A stretch of 61,598 nucleotides of DNA from Xenorhabdus innexi (GCF_002632485.1 NZ_NIBU01000021.1:1-61598), one strand, 5' to 3'; positions 29,001 to 37,578 are shown, counted from the stretch's first letter. The notes: generated from the letters alone by a model not told the origin. Translations and numbers: made by a program.

Positions 29001-32000
29001 AAACGCTGGGATTGACCCCCTGTCGTTGGGACTGCTTGTGGATCGCTTTGGTCAGTAAGGCATCAAGATAATGGGAGGATTCGGTTACTTGTTTATTCCT
29101 GCTGTGGATATCTGATATACCAAAAAGAATGGTCGGGGTATCTATATCAGCCAGCTTGTCACGAAAATAATTTTCGTGGATTGAAGCAGGCTGCCGCAAG
29201 GTTTGTGCGACAAAATTCCGGTAAGGTTGGACGGGCGGTAATGTTACTAAATGGTGGGCTTCATCACGAACAGAAAGTAATTGACTGATTTCAGCAATCA
29301 TCAGTTCCAGTGTGATATGGTCGCTGACCAGATGATGAAAACGCAAGACCAGCAGCCATTCATCCTTATATGGATCATAAGCAATGTCAGCAGAAAAAAG
29401 CGGTGCCTGATTCAGATTGAGGCGTTGTCTGTGTAGATCAGTATGTGCCAGTAACTGCGATGGAGCATCCTGTCCGCTATCTGACACAGTGAAGGTATTT
29501 ATGTTCAGCGTAGCCTGACGCCAGACGACCTGAACGGGTTGAGTCAATTCTTGCCAGCAGACAGCAGTGCGCAAACTATCGTGACGATTTATCACCTGTT
29601 GCACGGCAGCTAAGAAGTGGTTAAGGCGGTCACGGGTGTTAAAGGCAAGTAAGGTACGTAACAGATAAGTATCCCCGTGAATTTCAGACTGCGCCTGATA
29701 CAAAGAATGAAACAGAATACCTTCCTGTGGCGGAGTGAGGGGATAGATATCCTGAATATTAGCCGCACCTCCAGAGACCGTAGCAACGATAGTATCAATT
29801 TCGGACTGAGACAGAGAAACTAAGGTCAGCATATCTGGCGTGATAGTGTGACAGCCGGCCGGAATAAAATTGGGTGGTACGGTAAAGTCTGTGGCATCTC
29901 CTTGCTTTATTGCTGGTTTTACTGTTTTTGTTGACATCGCTTTTGCCATTTCCTTCAGTATCGGAGTTGCAAACACATTGCGAATATCCAGTACCCATCC
30001 CAGGCCGTGCAATTGTTCAATTAAGCTGACAGCTCGTAATGAATGCCCGCCAAGCTCAAAAAAATGGTCGTGACGGCTGACTCGTGCTATTCCCAACAAT
30101 GTTTGCCAGATTTGGCTCAGTGCGATTTCTGCCTCCCCGGTCGGGGCGGCATAATGGCGGGTAATAAATGCGTCCTGTTCTGGTATGGGCAGTCTTTGTC
30201 GGTCTAGTTTGCCATTAGGGGTGAACGGAAAGGCATCCAGTACAACAAAAGCTCTGGGTATCATATATGCGGCAAGGTATTGCCCTAATTGTCGGTGTAA
30301 TGCTCCTGGTGTTAGTTCAGTGTTTGGTTCAGCAATGATATAAGCCGCCAGCCATTTTTCGTCCGGCTGATCACCACAGACCAGCACTACGGCTTCATGA
30401 ACGCCATCACATTGAGTCAGATGGTTTTCTATTTCTGCCAGTTCAATACGAAAACCCCGCAACTTGATCTGAAAATCATTACGACCGAGATATTCAATCA
30501 CTCCGTCAGGCAACCAACGCCCCAGATCGCCCGTTTTATACATGCGGGCATTGGGTTTGTCGGAGAAAGGGTCGGGAAGAAAACGCTCTGCTGTCAGATC
30601 AGGGCGGTTCAGGTAGCCACGGGCAACACTCACACCACCGATATAAAGCTCTCCTGTGACACCCATTGGAACAATTTGATCATGAGAGTCCAGGATATAA
30701 ATTTGAGTATTAGCAATTGGACGGCCAATAGGCATGATATTTTCTGTTTGGCTATCGCATAGGTGGAGTGTAACAGTGATTGTCGCTTCTGTTGGCCCAT
30801 ACCCGTTGAACATTTTTCGTCCGCCTGCCCACCGCTTAACTAGCGTAAGCGGGCAAGCCTCACCCGCTACGACTAAGACTTCTACCGTTGCTGGCAGCGC
30901 TTTCATGACCATTAAAGCCGTGGGTGTCAGAAAAGGAACATGAGTAATTCTATGAGTTTCCAGGTATTGGAACAGCATTTCACCAGGCCGGAGATGGGCA
31001 GGCTTAGCGAGATACAGGCAAGCACCTGTAAGTAAAGTAAGGCAAAATTCCCAAATAGACGAGTCAGAGCTGTTAGAGGCAAATTGTAAAACACGGCTGT
31101 TTGGGGTGATGTCTAGTGCCTCTTTCTGGGTGCTAATGATATTGCACAAGCTGTGATGTTCGATCATCACCCCTTTGGGTTGCCCGGTCGAGCCGGAAGT
31201 ATAAATAACATAGGCCAGATGGTGAGAGGTCAATCCAATGGATTGTAGATTCGGGTTGTGCTCTGGTTGGTTTGTCAGAAACGGTTGCCGGATATCAAGC
31301 ACAATAGTGGTTGTCTGGTGGCTAAGTTGATTAGCTAATGCGTTTTGGGTAATTAATACTCTGGGTGCTGAGTCATCAAGCATCCAGTTCAGACGCTTAA
31401 CCGGATAAGTCGAATCAAGCGGAACGTAAGCCCCACCGGCTTTAAGTATACCCAGAAAACTCACGATTATATCCAGATTGCGTTCAACGCATACGGCTAC
31501 CCGATCATCCGGTTTTACACCCAGTGATATTAAATAATGGGCCAGTTGATTGGCACGGCGGTTCAGCGCCGCGTAACTCAGGAATTGGTTTTCAAAGACA
31601 ACAGCAATAGCATCTGGTGAACGTTGTACCTGTGCTTCGAATAACTGATGGATCATCATTTCCTGCGGAAAATCTGCCTGAGTGGTATTGAAGTCAACTA
31701 ATACTTTCTGGCGCTCTTCTTCAGGTAGAACAGGTAAATGCATTATTGGTATATCAGGTGAGGTCAGAGCTGCATCAAGCAGGGCGGCAAAGCGGGAGCG
31801 GAGAGTGGTAACTTCTGTGGTATTCAGGTAATCGCTGGAGTAATTGAATTCAATAGCGACAAAGTTAGCAGCATCTTCGGGTAGCGCAGTACCTGTATAT
31901 TGTTTAATTCTGACCGCAAGGAGGCTGGGGGTATTATTTTGTATCTTAAAACATGTAACACTCGCACCTTCTTGTACCAGATGCAGATTGGTCTTAAAGG

Positions 32001-33126
32001 ATTCGAATGATAGAGAGATATCGAATAATTGGGATCGCCCTGTTTTCTGCTGACAGTGGGTTTGTCGGTTAAGCTCGACAATCGGAACACGATGATATTT
32101 ATAGCAACTTCTCATTTCCGCTTTTGCTTTGTGCATAACGTCACGGAAAGTATCCTCAGGAGAAATGTTCACTTTAATTGGGAGTAGGGATGTAAAGACT
32201 CCGATAGTCTCTTTTTGCCGAGGATTCTTGCGGTTGTGTGTGGGAACACCGATGACAATTTCATCTACACCCGTTGTCCGGGAAAAATAGCACGCCAGAA
32301 CGGCATATATTACATATAGAATGGACGATCCCTGTTCGGCAGCGATATTTTTGATGCGTTCTAAGAGTGTCTGCTCTATTGGCCACAAAACAGGCTGACC
32401 TTGCCTGTGTTGTATAGTTTGGTTGGGTTTAACCGGATTGAGCAACGGCGATGGCAGATTTTCATAGCGTTTAAGCCAGAATTGCAGGTGATCAGTGTAG
32501 TTTCGGGAAGTCAGGTAAGTCTGTTCATCCTTAATGAAATCAAGGTAAGAGGGAAAAGACTTGTCCAAAGGTTCGCCCTTAACTAAACAATTATAAGCAT
32601 TGATCACATCGTCAAGGAGTATGAACAGGCTGCTGCCATCCAGAATGAGATGGTGACAGCAGAAGTGCCAGTACCAGTGAGTATTGTTTACCTTTAACAG
32701 CTCGGAGCGCCACAGCATTCCATTTAAATAGAAGGGATGTGAGAATCTGGCATCCAAATGTTGTTTTGCTCTGACTTCTGCGTCTGGATATGATGAAAAA
32801 TCATGGATGGAGACAGATACAGGGAGAGAGTCAGCGACTATTTGAGTGGGTAATGTATGGGTGTTAATAAACTGTAATCGCAGAGAGTCACGGTGGCCAA
32901 CAATAGTATCAAAGGCTCGTATAAACAAGGCTTCATTAAATTCTCCTTCGATACCGATAAAAAAACCAATATGGTAGTCGGTATGCTCAGGGTGACTGAC
33001 CTGATCGAACCAGATGGCCTGTTGTACTGAGCTGAGAGGGTGAAAGAGGGGAGAACTGTTGTTATCAGTAGCTGAGGATGATTCAGGGAAGCCATGCGCA
33101 GAGGAACTATTGTGTCTTTGTGACAT
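23011..33126 (-). CDS. Three-module NRPS with starter condensation domain (Cs-A-T-C/E-A-T-C/E-A-T)
   Basis: This protein of about 3371 residues starts the assembly line. Approximate domains: condensation 30-455 (HHLILDG near 161) at the extreme N terminus, so a starter C domain that would acylate residue 1; A 490-985 with code DSWFVAGIT (unassigned, maybe aromatic); T near 1030 (GGHS); dual C/E 1094-1567 (HHLVSDH); A 1610-2144, code DATKVAEVG (close to Asn codes); T near 2192; dual C/E 2244-2717 (HHLVNDN); A 2727-3254, code DVWHLSLID, which is the standard serine code; T near 3298 (GGNS); then a short tail that may be a docking segment. The dual domains carry the typical leader ITPDML..LSQ.EI..I and GGAANIQDIYPL. 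The ATG at 33126 is preferred over 33132 because GGAG lies 8 nt before it. Its stop overlaps the next NRPS start. Confidence 0.92.
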   Translation of the reverse strand: MSQRHNSSSAHGFPESSSATDNNSSPLFHPLSSVQQAIWFDQVSHPEHTDYHIGFFIGIEGEFNEALFIRAFDTIVGHRDSLRLQFINTHTLPTQIVADSLPVSVSIHDFSSYPDAEVRAKQHLDARFSHPFYLNGMLWRSELLKVNNTHWYWHFCCHHLILDGSSLFILLDDVINAYNCLVKGEPLDKSFPSYLDFIKDEQTYLTSRNYTDHLQFWLKRYENLPSPLLNPVKPNQTIQHRQGQPVLWPIEQTLLERIKNIAAEQGSSILYVIYAVLACYFSRTTGVDEIVIGVPTHNRKNPRQKETIGVFTSLLPIKVNISPEDTFRDVMHKAKAEMRSCYKYHRVPIVELNRQTHCQQKTGRSQLFDISLSFESFKTNLHLVQEGASVTCFKIQNNTPSLLAVRIKQYTGTALPEDAANFVAIEFNYSSDYLNTTEVTTLRSRFAALLDAALTSPDIPIMHLPVLPEEERQKVLVDFNTTQADFPQEMMIHQLFEAQVQRSPDAIAVVFENQFLSYAALNRRANQLAHYLISLGVKPDDRVAVCVERNLDIIVSFLGILKAGGAYVPLDSTYPVKRLNWMLDDSAPRVLITQNALANQLSHQTTTIVLDIRQPFLTNQPEHNPNLQSIGLTSHHLAYVIYTSGSTGQPKGVMIEHHSLCNIISTQKEALDITPNSRVLQFASNSSDSSIWEFCLTLLTGACLYLAKPAHLRPGEMLFQYLETHRITHVPFLTPTALMVMKALPATVEVLVVAGEACPLTLVKRWAGGRKMFNGYGPTEATITVTLHLCDSQTENIMPIGRPIANTQIYILDSHDQIVPMGVTGELYIGGVSVARGYLNRPDLTAERFLPDPFSDKPNARMYKTGDLGRWLPDGVIEYLGRNDFQIKLRGFRIELAEIENHLTQCDGVHEAVVLVCGDQPDEKWLAAYIIAEPNTELTPGALHRQLGQYLAAYMIPRAFVVLDAFPFTPNGKLDRQRLPIPEQDAFITRHYAAPTGEAEIALSQIWQTLLGIARVSRHDHFFELGGHSLRAVSLIEQLHGLGWVLDIRNVFATPILKEMAKAMSTKTVKPAIKQGDATDFTVPPNFIPAGCHTITPDMLTLVSLSQSEIDTIVATVSGGAANIQDIYPLTPPQEGILFHSLYQAQSEIHGDTYLLRTLLAFNTRDRLNHFLAAVQQVINRHDSLRTAVCWQELTQPVQVVWRQATLNINTFTVSDSGQDAPSQLLAHTDLHRQRLNLNQAPLFSADIAYDPYKDEWLLVLRFHHLVSDHITLELMIAEISQLLSVRDEAHHLVTLPPVQPYRNFVAQTLRQPASIHENYFRDKLADIDTPTILFGISDIHSRNKQVTESSHYLDALLTKAIHKQSQRQGVNPSVLFHVALAQVLAKINGSEDVVFGTVLLGRLGRMKNNAVINQMMGLFINTLPIRFRLTDNSPQKIVRETYHYLMELLEHEQAPLTLAQRCSGVAPPLPLFNTLLNYRHSRSETPFDNWEDIRQIMIQSEGNYPFYLAVDDLNEKFRLVCQTVSGIDPTQLLTYITTALTGLVEALATEPQKPLSDITILPARERQQLLRDFNATYSDFTQSAFKRSAFKEYNNVVQSDPASRFLIHKLFEAQAQRTPDATAVVFEEHSLSYRELNQRANHLAHYLIAQDIHPDDRVALCTERSLNMIIGVLGILKSGAAYVPLEPTYPTERLAYILADAAPVLLLTQNTVKNRLNCTIPTVILDDFTQSCISPESINNPDIRTLGLTSHHLAYIIYTSGSTGQPKGVMVEHRSVCNYLLWALEYGLTEQQQDGIVSSPLAFDATVTSLYLPILCGGKIHLLRDGQELTGLLPLLLSLKSGALVKITPSHFSAIGQELKATGRTCPAHCFVVAGETLPSNTVALWNELSPDSRIINEYGPTETTVGCTIFDTQHPSCFIDNVPIGHPIANTRIYILDQHGDPVPIGVEGELYIGGNGVARGYLNQPELTAERFLPDHFSTKADARLYKTGDLGRWLPDGTIEYLGRNDFQVKLRGFRIELREIETKLREYSGVRDAVVIIREHCLNNDGLNNDGLNNDGLNNDRLNNNGLNKEGLNKNDLMNDKHLIAYVQPQPDTVLTPAELRHHLAQQFTEYMLPSAFVILDAFPLTHNGKLNRQALPAPEQNAFVTRNYAAPMSTRETVLAEIWQTLLGPERVGRYDHFFELGGHSLTAVNLLEQLRSRGWSLDLSAVFARPVLADMAEKIQAIQDKNADSTVPPNLIPAECTTITPDMLSLVSLSQHEIDIIATTVTGGAANIQDIYPLAPLQEGILFHYMMQQQGDTYLLRHLLTFDSRIRLDTFLAALQQIINRHDILRTSFYWEELSQPVQIVWRQAPLHIKAFVPDDESDIQAQLLAYTDPLRRRMDIRQAPLFAIDIAYESHRNEWLLALSFHHLVNDNITVRVIINEMHKLLHNSAAPLTIPLPYRNFVAQSLRVSLAEYEAYFRELLADVDTPTAPFGIVNVHSENNPVTAVTQSLDTALSRAIRLQANRQGVSASVLFHVAWARVLAKISGQEEVIFGTVLLGHMQENTETEQGIGLFINTLPIRIRLMNNSVQDIVQATYQSLIGLLEHEQAPLALVQRCSGIKPPLPLFSTLLNYRHNQQDMTLDTWEGIRLKLIPERTNYPVTLSVDDLVETFQLVALSVDSIEPNRLINYMTVTLSGLVKALESAPQQAISNITILPAAERQQLLTGFNTTKKEYPQDKLIQQLFETQAQRTPDNIAVIFEEQSLRYEELNRRANRLAHYLIAQGIKPDDRIAICAERSLEMVIMLLAILKAGAAYVPLNPEYPTNHLEHILTDSEPALILSHHGLQRHLPGTTVPLLIWENQIWENRIREDKKFQPYSENQWEENPSVADLGLTSRNLAYVLYTSGSTGLPKGVMNEHRAVINRLLWAKDEYQLAQDDRVLQKTPFSFDVSVWEFFLPLLSGAQLVMARPDGHKDPRYLQEEIEARGITTIHFVPSMLQSFIHFTPPECCASLRQILCSGEPLTYSLQQQCQVHFPDSALHNLYGPTEAAIDVTAWRCNAEKHVGLVPIGYPIANTQIYILDKYQQAVPVGVTGEIYIGGIGVARGYLNRPELTAKQFIHDPFSPYPDARMYKSGDLGRWLPDGSIDYQGRNDFLIKIRGVRIEPGEIEAKLRQYPGVRDAVVIAREQQSGDKRLIAYVLTAYALTGQKMSEPETEPVPAILYRHLSKQLPDYMLPDAFVTLDTFPLTLSGKLDRQALPEPDQFAIVTSGYEPPVGDIETTLVQIWQKLLKIEQIGRHDNFFELGGNSLIMMQLIVHIQTQFFINITIAELFNFPTLREQASVILSIQINTLGEENPEALKNISDLMSPEELAKIVNRSIDK
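26876..26989 (-). repeat. 15-bp tandem repeat array inside the module 2 A domain
   Basis: On the plus strand the unit is TTATTTAAGCCATCG, with about seven copies, exact in the middle and degenerate at both ends. It encodes a pentapeptide array (NNDGL, NNDGL, NNDGL, NNDRL, NNNGL, NKEGL, NKNDL) near residues 2048-2085 of the three-module synthetase. The position is a loop in the C-terminal subdomain of the A domain, between VVIIREHCL and KHLIAYVQ. The otherwise near-identical module 4 A domain has only a short, non-repetitive loop here. The array keeps the reading frame. Confidence 0.9.
27195..28149 (-). repeat. Duplicated A-domain segment, copy in NRPS module 2
   Basis: Partner of 20380-21334. 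This copy belongs to the second A domain of the three-module synthetase, whose flanking sequence is otherwise different. See the partner entry for extent and differences. Confidence 0.85.
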
Positions 33127-33382
33127 ACTCATTTCTCCGAATAGTTATTTAAAATAGTGTTTAATCACAATTTGTTATTTATTTTTTGGATAAAATAGAG
33201 TCATCAACTTTATTTTGTGATCAGTTTGGACAAAAATTTCGCAATAAGCTGATTGCTAATGAAATAGTTTTTTGACTAAAAATTCTGTGATTGGATTAGC
33301 ATAAATAATAAATGGAAGTTACTATTTTTGCTGTGATAATAATTATTGTTATCAAAATATAGGGCGGGGATATTACATTGAT
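33127..33382 (-). promoter_or_regulatory. Promoter region of the NRPS operon
   Basis: The ~250 bp between the pta terminator and the NRPS start is very AT-rich and carries no gene. Since the upstream gene pta reads the same way and ends in a strong hairpin, the NRPS genes probably have their own promoter here. No single -35/-10 pair stands out. The Fur-like palindrome (33335-33353) and the GGAG ribosome-binding site (33135-33138) are the recognisable elements. Confidence 0.5.
33335..33353 (-). promoter_or_regulatory. Candidate Fur box upstream of the NRPS operon
   Basis: On the minus strand the 19-mer GATAACAATAATTATTATC matches the Fur consensus GATAATGATAATCATTATC at 16 of 19 positions, counted by hand. 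It lies about 210 bp upstream of the NRPS start codon. AT-rich surroundings make chance matches fairly likely, and there is no siderophore uptake gene nearby, so iron control is a hypothesis. Confidence 0.35.
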
Positions 33383-33415
33383 AATACAATTCCGGCTTCA
33401 AGCCGGAACTGTATT
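33383..33415 (-). terminator. pta: Hairpin terminator after pta
   Basis: AATACAATTCCGGCT and AGCCGGAACTGTATT form a long, nearly perfect stem with a 3 nt loop, about 20 bp after the pta stop. No strong U-tract follows on the minus strand, but the stem is GC-rich in its upper half. It separates pta from the NRPS operon, which reads in the same direction. Confidence 0.7.
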
Positions 33416-33434
33416 AGGCAGGATCACATAAAAA

Positions 33435-35579
33435 TTATGCGTTTTCTTGCTGAGTTGCCTGAATAGCAGTCAGTGCAACAGTGTAAACGATGTCGTCAAC
33501 CAGTGCACCACGGGACAGGTCGTTAACAGGCTTACGCATACCTTGCAGCATTGGCCCGATAGAAACCAGATCCGCAGAGCGCTGTACCGCTTTATAAGTG
33601 GTGTTACCGGTGTTCAGATCCGGGAAGATGAACACGGTAGCCTGACCAGCAACCGGTGAGTTTGGTGCTTTGGATTTTGCTACGTCTGCCATGATAGCCG
33701 CATCATACTGTAATGGGCCGTCGATGATCAGGTCAGGGCGTTTTTCCTGAGCCAGACGGGTTGCTTCGCGAACTTTCTCAACATCGCTGCCTGCACCAGA
33801 GTTACCAGTGGAGTAGGAGATCATGGCAACACGAGGATCGATACCGAATGCTTTCGCAGAATCTGCGGACTGAATGGCGATTTCAGACAGTTGCTCTGCG
33901 GTTGGGTCTGGATTGATTGCACAGTCACCATAAACCAGAACTTGTTCTGGCAGCAGCATAAAGAATACGGAAGAAACCAGTGAGCTGTTTGGCGCAGTTT
34001 TGATTAATTGCAATGGCGGACGGATAGTGTTTGCGGTTGTATGCACAGCACCGGAAACCAGACCGTCAACTTCGTTTTGTTCCAGCATCATCGTGCCGAG
34101 AACAACGTTGTCTTCCAGTTGCTCACGGGCGACCACTTCGGTCATGCCTTTATTCTTACGCAGCTCAACCAGACGTGGAACATAACGTTCACGTACAGCC
34201 GCTGGGTTAACGATTTCAATACCTTCACCCAGTTCAACACCCTGAGCGGCTGCAACGCGGCGGATCTCTTCCGGATCACCCAGCAGAACACACTCAGCAA
34301 TGCCACGCTCAGCACAGATAGCGGCGGCTTTAACGGTACGTGGTTCATCACCTTCCGGCAGAACAACACGTTTACCCGCCTGACGCGCCAGCTCAGTCAA
34401 CTGGTAGCGGAATGCCGGTGGTGACAGACGGTTAGGACGTTCAGAAGTTGCTGCCAGAGAATCGATCCACTCGCTGCTGATATGCTGCGCCACATAGTTT
34501 TGCAGCTTCTCAATACGCTCATGGTCATCAGCAGGAACTTCCAGACTGAAACTTTGCAGGTTCAGGGAAGTCTGCCAAGTGTTAGTGTTCACGGTGAAAA
34601 CCGGCAGGCCGGTATTGAATGCGCGTTCACACAGTTCACGAATAGAGTCATCAATGGCATAACCGCCGGTCAGCAGAACCGCACCAACTTCAACGCCGTT
34701 CATCGCTGCCAGACAAGCAGTGATCAGAACGTCAGGACGGTCTGCGGAAGTCACCAGCAGGGAACCCGGACGGAAGTATTCCAGCATATTAGGAATGCTG
34801 CGGGCACAGAAAGTGACGGATTTGATACGGCGGGTCTGAATAGCACCTTCGTTGATGATATCCGCTTTCAGGTGTTTTGCCATGTCAATCGCACGGGTTG
34901 CGATCAGATCGAAACTCCACGGGATACAGCCGAGAATTGGCAGCGGGCTGTTTTTGAATACAGTTGCTGGCTCAATCGCTGTAACGGTAGCTTTTGTTGC
35001 TTCGTCAAAAATTTCGGACAGATCAGGGCGGGTGCGACCCTGTTCATCAACCGGAGCATTCAGTTTATTGACAATAACACCGATAATGTTTTTGTTTTTG
35101 CTGCCACCGTATTCTGCACGGCTCAGTTCAATCTGCTCTTTTAACTGTTCTGGAGTGTGAGTACCCAGAGCTGTAACGAACACGATTTCTGCATTCAGAG
35201 TTTTGGCAATTTCATAGTTCAGAGACTGTGCAAACGGATGTTTGCGGGTCGGAACCAGACCTTCGATCAGAACCACTTCAGCGTCTTTGGTGTTAGCGTG
35301 GTAGTTAGCCACGATCTCTTCCATCAACACATCTTTTTTATTGGTGGCCAGAAGGGATTCCACATGAGCCATTGCCAACGGTTCAGCAGCGTGAATGCTG
35401 GTGTGGGAACGGATGATAGTGGTGGTTCTGTCTTGGGAGCCGCTGTTACGTGGCTGGGCGATAGGTTTGAAGACACTCAGGCGAACGCCTTTTTGCTCCA
35501 TAGAGCGGATTACACCCAGACTGACACTGGTTAAACCAACGCTGGTGCCGGTAGGGATCAACATAATTGTACGGGACAC
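33435..35579 (-). CDS. pta: Phosphate acetyltransferase
   Basis: Pta interconverts acetyl-CoA plus phosphate with acetyl phosphate plus CoA. Together with AckA it drives acetate overflow or assimilation and sets the acetyl-phosphate pool. At 714 residues it is the long enterobacterial form. It has an N-terminal P-loop-like regulatory region ([15 protein letters not shown] at the start), a DRTGG-like middle domain to about residue 370, and a C-terminal catalytic PTA domain from about 385 ([36 protein letters not shown]). The start codon is GTG, as in E. coli, with GAGG 5 nt upstream. It is downstream of ackA in one operon, with a hairpin in the 75 bp gap. Confidence 0.97.
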   Translation of the reverse strand: MSRTIMLIPTGTSVGLTSVSLGVIRSMEQKGVRLSVFKPIAQPRNSGSQDRTTTIIRSHTSIHAAEPLAMAHVESLLATNKKDVLMEEIVANYHANTKDAEVVLIEGLVPTRKHPFAQSLNYEIAKTLNAEIVFVTALGTHTPEQLKEQIELSRAEYGGSKNKNIIGVIVNKLNAPVDEQGRTRPDLSEIFDEATKATVTAIEPATVFKNSPLPILGCIPWSFDLIATRAIDMAKHLKADIINEGAIQTRRIKSVTFCARSIPNMLEYFRPGSLLVTSADRPDVLITACLAAMNGVEVGAVLLTGGYAIDDSIRELCERAFNTGLPVFTVNTNTWQTSLNLQSFSLEVPADDHERIEKLQNYVAQHISSEWIDSLAATSERPNRLSPPAFRYQLTELARQAGKRVVLPEGDEPRTVKAAAICAERGIAECVLLGDPEEIRRVAAAQGVELGEGIEIVNPAAVRERYVPRLVELRKNKGMTEVVAREQLEDNVVLGTMMLEQNEVDGLVSGAVHTTANTIRPPLQLIKTAPNSSLVSSVFFMLLPEQVLVYGDCAINPDPTAEQLSEIAIQSADSAKAFGIDPRVAMISYSTGNSGAGSDVEKVREATRLAQEKRPDLIIDGPLQYDAAIMADVAKSKAPNSPVAGQATVFIFPDLNTGNTTYKAVQRSADLVSIGPMLQGMRKPVNDLSRGALVDDIVYTVALTAIQATQQENA

Positions 35580-35613
35580 GGAAACCTCTTTAACGGTTGC
35601 AGGTCAAAAGCAA

Positions 35614-35638
35614 TAACCGCCAGCAATGCTGGCGGTTA
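35614..35638 (-). terminator. Stem-loop in the ackA-pta spacer
   Basis: TAACCGCCAGC and GCTGGCGGTTA form a perfect 11 bp stem with a 3 nt loop between ackA and pta. There is no U-tract on the minus strand, so it is more likely an mRNA-processing or attenuation hairpin than a full terminator. Confidence 0.55.
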
Positions 35639-35654
35639 CCGGAAATCATCTTAC

Positions 35655-36857
35655 TTATGCAGTCAGGCGAGCTGAATCCTGAGCGATCACCAATTCTTCA
35701 TTGGTTGGGATCACCAGAGCAGGACGGCTGTTATCAGTAGTGATCACACCGTCTTTGCCGAAACGGGCTGCAAGGTTGCGCTCGTGATCGTATTCGAAGC
35801 CCAGCAGAGCAATTTTCTTCAGGGTCAGTTCACGAACCAGAGCGGAGTTTTCACCGATACCACCAGTAAATACGATAGCATCCAGACGACCTTCCATCAG
35901 TGCGCTGTAAGCACCAATGTATTTTGCCAGACGGTGGCAGTAAACATCCATTGCACGCTTAGCGTCAGCTTTAGTTTCGTAGTTGTCTTCAACGTAACGG
36001 CAGTCGCTGGTTACTTCAGTCAGACCCAGTAAACCGGACTCTTTGGTCAGCAGAGTGTTGATCTGATCAATGCTCATACCCATTGCATCGTGCAGGTGGA
36101 ATACGATAGCCGGATCGATGTCACCACTACGGGTACCCATTACCAGACCTTCCAGTGGAGTCAGGCCCATTGAAGTATCGACACACTGACCGTTAACAAT
36201 CGCAGAAACAGAACCACCGTTACCCAGATGACAGATAATGGTATTCAGTTCTTCAGCTGGTTTGTTCAGCATTTTTGCTGCTTCACGGGAAACGAAGAAG
36301 TGGCTGGTGCCGTGTGCGCCGTAGCGACGGATGCCATGCTCTTTGTACAGGTTGTATGGCAGAGCGTACAGATAAGCTTCTTCAGGCATAGTCTGGTGGA
36401 AAGCGGTATCGAATACAGCAATGTTTTTCTCAACCAGATGAGGGAATGCTTTTTTCGCTTCAGCAATACCGATCAGGTGTGCTGGGTTGTGCAGCGGTGC
36501 GAATGGGATCGCAGCTTCAATACCTTCGATAACTTCATCAGTGATAATCACAGAAGAAGTGAATTTTTCACCACCGTGAACGATACGATGACCGATGGCT
36601 GAAATTTGTGCAGAAAGTTCTGGCTTTTCAGACAGAATAGTATTAACAATGAAGTTCAGCGCTTCACTGTGTGCAGCGCCGGCACCTAAAGCAGCTTCGT
36701 TTTTTGCGCCATCAATTTTCCATTTGATACGAGCTTCAGGCAGACCGAAACATTCAGCCAAACCAGAAAGATATTCTTCACCATTAGCAGGATCGATGAT
36801 AGCGAATTTCAGAGAGGAGCTACCGCAGTTAAGAACCAGTACCAGCTTACTTGACAT
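35655..36857 (-). CDS. ackA: Acetate kinase
   Basis: AckA converts acetyl phosphate and ADP to acetate and ATP, and the reverse. The 400-residue protein has the ASKHA-fold signatures: [13 protein letters not shown] near the N terminus, [23 protein letters not shown], the [13 protein letters not shown] segment and [13 protein letters not shown]. The length matches E. coli AckA (400). It is the first gene of the ackA-pta operon and divergent from yfbV, as in E. coli. Confidence 0.97.
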   Translation of the reverse strand: MSSKLVLVLNCGSSSLKFAIIDPANGEEYLSGLAECFGLPEARIKWKIDGAKNEAALGAGAAHSEALNFIVNTILSEKPELSAQISAIGHRIVHGGEKFTSSVIITDEVIEGIEAAIPFAPLHNPAHLIGIAEAKKAFPHLVEKNIAVFDTAFHQTMPEEAYLYALPYNLYKEHGIRRYGAHGTSHFFVSREAAKMLNKPAEELNTIICHLGNGGSVSAIVNGQCVDTSMGLTPLEGLVMGTRSGDIDPAIVFHLHDAMGMSIDQINTLLTKESGLLGLTEVTSDCRYVEDNYETKADAKRAMDVYCHRLAKYIGAYSALMEGRLDAIVFTGGIGENSALVRELTLKKIALLGFEYDHERNLAARFGKDGVITTDNSRPALVIPTNEELVIAQDSARLTA

Positions 36858-37121
36858 GGAATTACCTATTATCTTGTTGTGATCTAATCTTAAATAAGAA
36901 AAATGTTAAAAAATGAAGCAATTTATTAACAAACGGAACCAAAATGTTGCGAAAACAGGCGGGTTTTCTGTTTTGTTGCTGCAACCGCACAAAAGTCTGT
37001 GTAGGATACCGTTTGCCAGCAATAAAGACAAAATATACCTAATACTATTAATACTACAAAAAAGTTTTTATCTTTTGTAGGTATTTTTTAAAAACAATAC
37101 CTTTAATTGATTGAGGTCATG
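36858..37121. promoter_or_regulatory. Divergent promoter region ackA / yfbV
   Basis: This 264 bp AT-rich spacer drives ackA leftwards and yfbV rightwards. The ribosome-binding site for yfbV is GAGG at 37113-37116. No specific operator could be assigned. Confidence 0.5.
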
Positions 37122-37577
37122 ATGAATACGATGCCACCTGCCAACCACGGTTGGTTCAAAAAAGTCCAGTTGGGGCAACAATATCTGAAAACGTGGCCGC
37201 TGGAAAAACAGCTTGCTCCTGTGTTTCCTGAAAATCGCATCATTAAAGCGACCCGCTTTGGCATCCGTTTTATGCCGCCGTTGGCGATTTTTACCTTAAC
37301 ATGGCAAATCGCACTGGGCGGGCAATTAGGGCCATCTGTCGCAACCGCGCTGTTTGCCTGTAGCCTGCCATTGCAGGGGCTATGGTGGCTGGGAAAACGT
37401 GCTGCCACGCCTTTACCGGAAAGCTTGCTGAAATGGTTTTACGAAATCCGTGAGAAATTTGCCGAAGCCGGGATCGCAATGATGCCTGTGGAAAACACAC
37501 CAACCTATTTATCACTGGCTGAATTGCTGAAACGTGCATTTAAACAACTTGATGATTCATTCCTTGATGATATTTAA
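37122..37577 (+). CDS. yfbV: YfbV (UPF0208) inner-membrane protein
   Basis: This 151-residue protein matches E. coli YfbV along its length, including [42 protein letters not shown] (two hydrophobic segments near residues 45-65 and 70-90) and the C-terminal [17 protein letters not shown]. In E. coli YfbV has been linked to chromosome macrodomain organisation. Several start codons are possible. ATG 37122 is preferred because GAGG ends 5 nt before it, while ATG 37119 is only 2 nt away and the upstream TTG (37107) precedes the site. A strong terminator follows directly. Confidence 0.9.
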   Translation: MNTMPPANHGWFKKVQLGQQYLKTWPLEKQLAPVFPENRIIKATRFGIRFMPPLAIFTLTWQIALGGQLGPSVATALFACSLPLQGLWWLGKRAATPLPESLLKWFYEIREKFAEAGIAMMPVENTPTYLSLAELLKRAFKQLDDSFLDDI

Positions 37578-37578
37578 A

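Noticed and set aside
25880-29340. HHxxxDG motifs ending in H or N (HHLVSDH, HHLVNDN), read as inactive condensation domains
   Set aside because: The catalytic second His and the Asp are kept, and replacement of the final Gly is common in dual C/E domains, so condensation activity is still expected.
34008-36882. Long plus-strand open frames opposite ackA-pta
   Set aside because: These 100-220 codon frames arise from the biased codon use of highly expressed ackA-pta and show no protein-family features.
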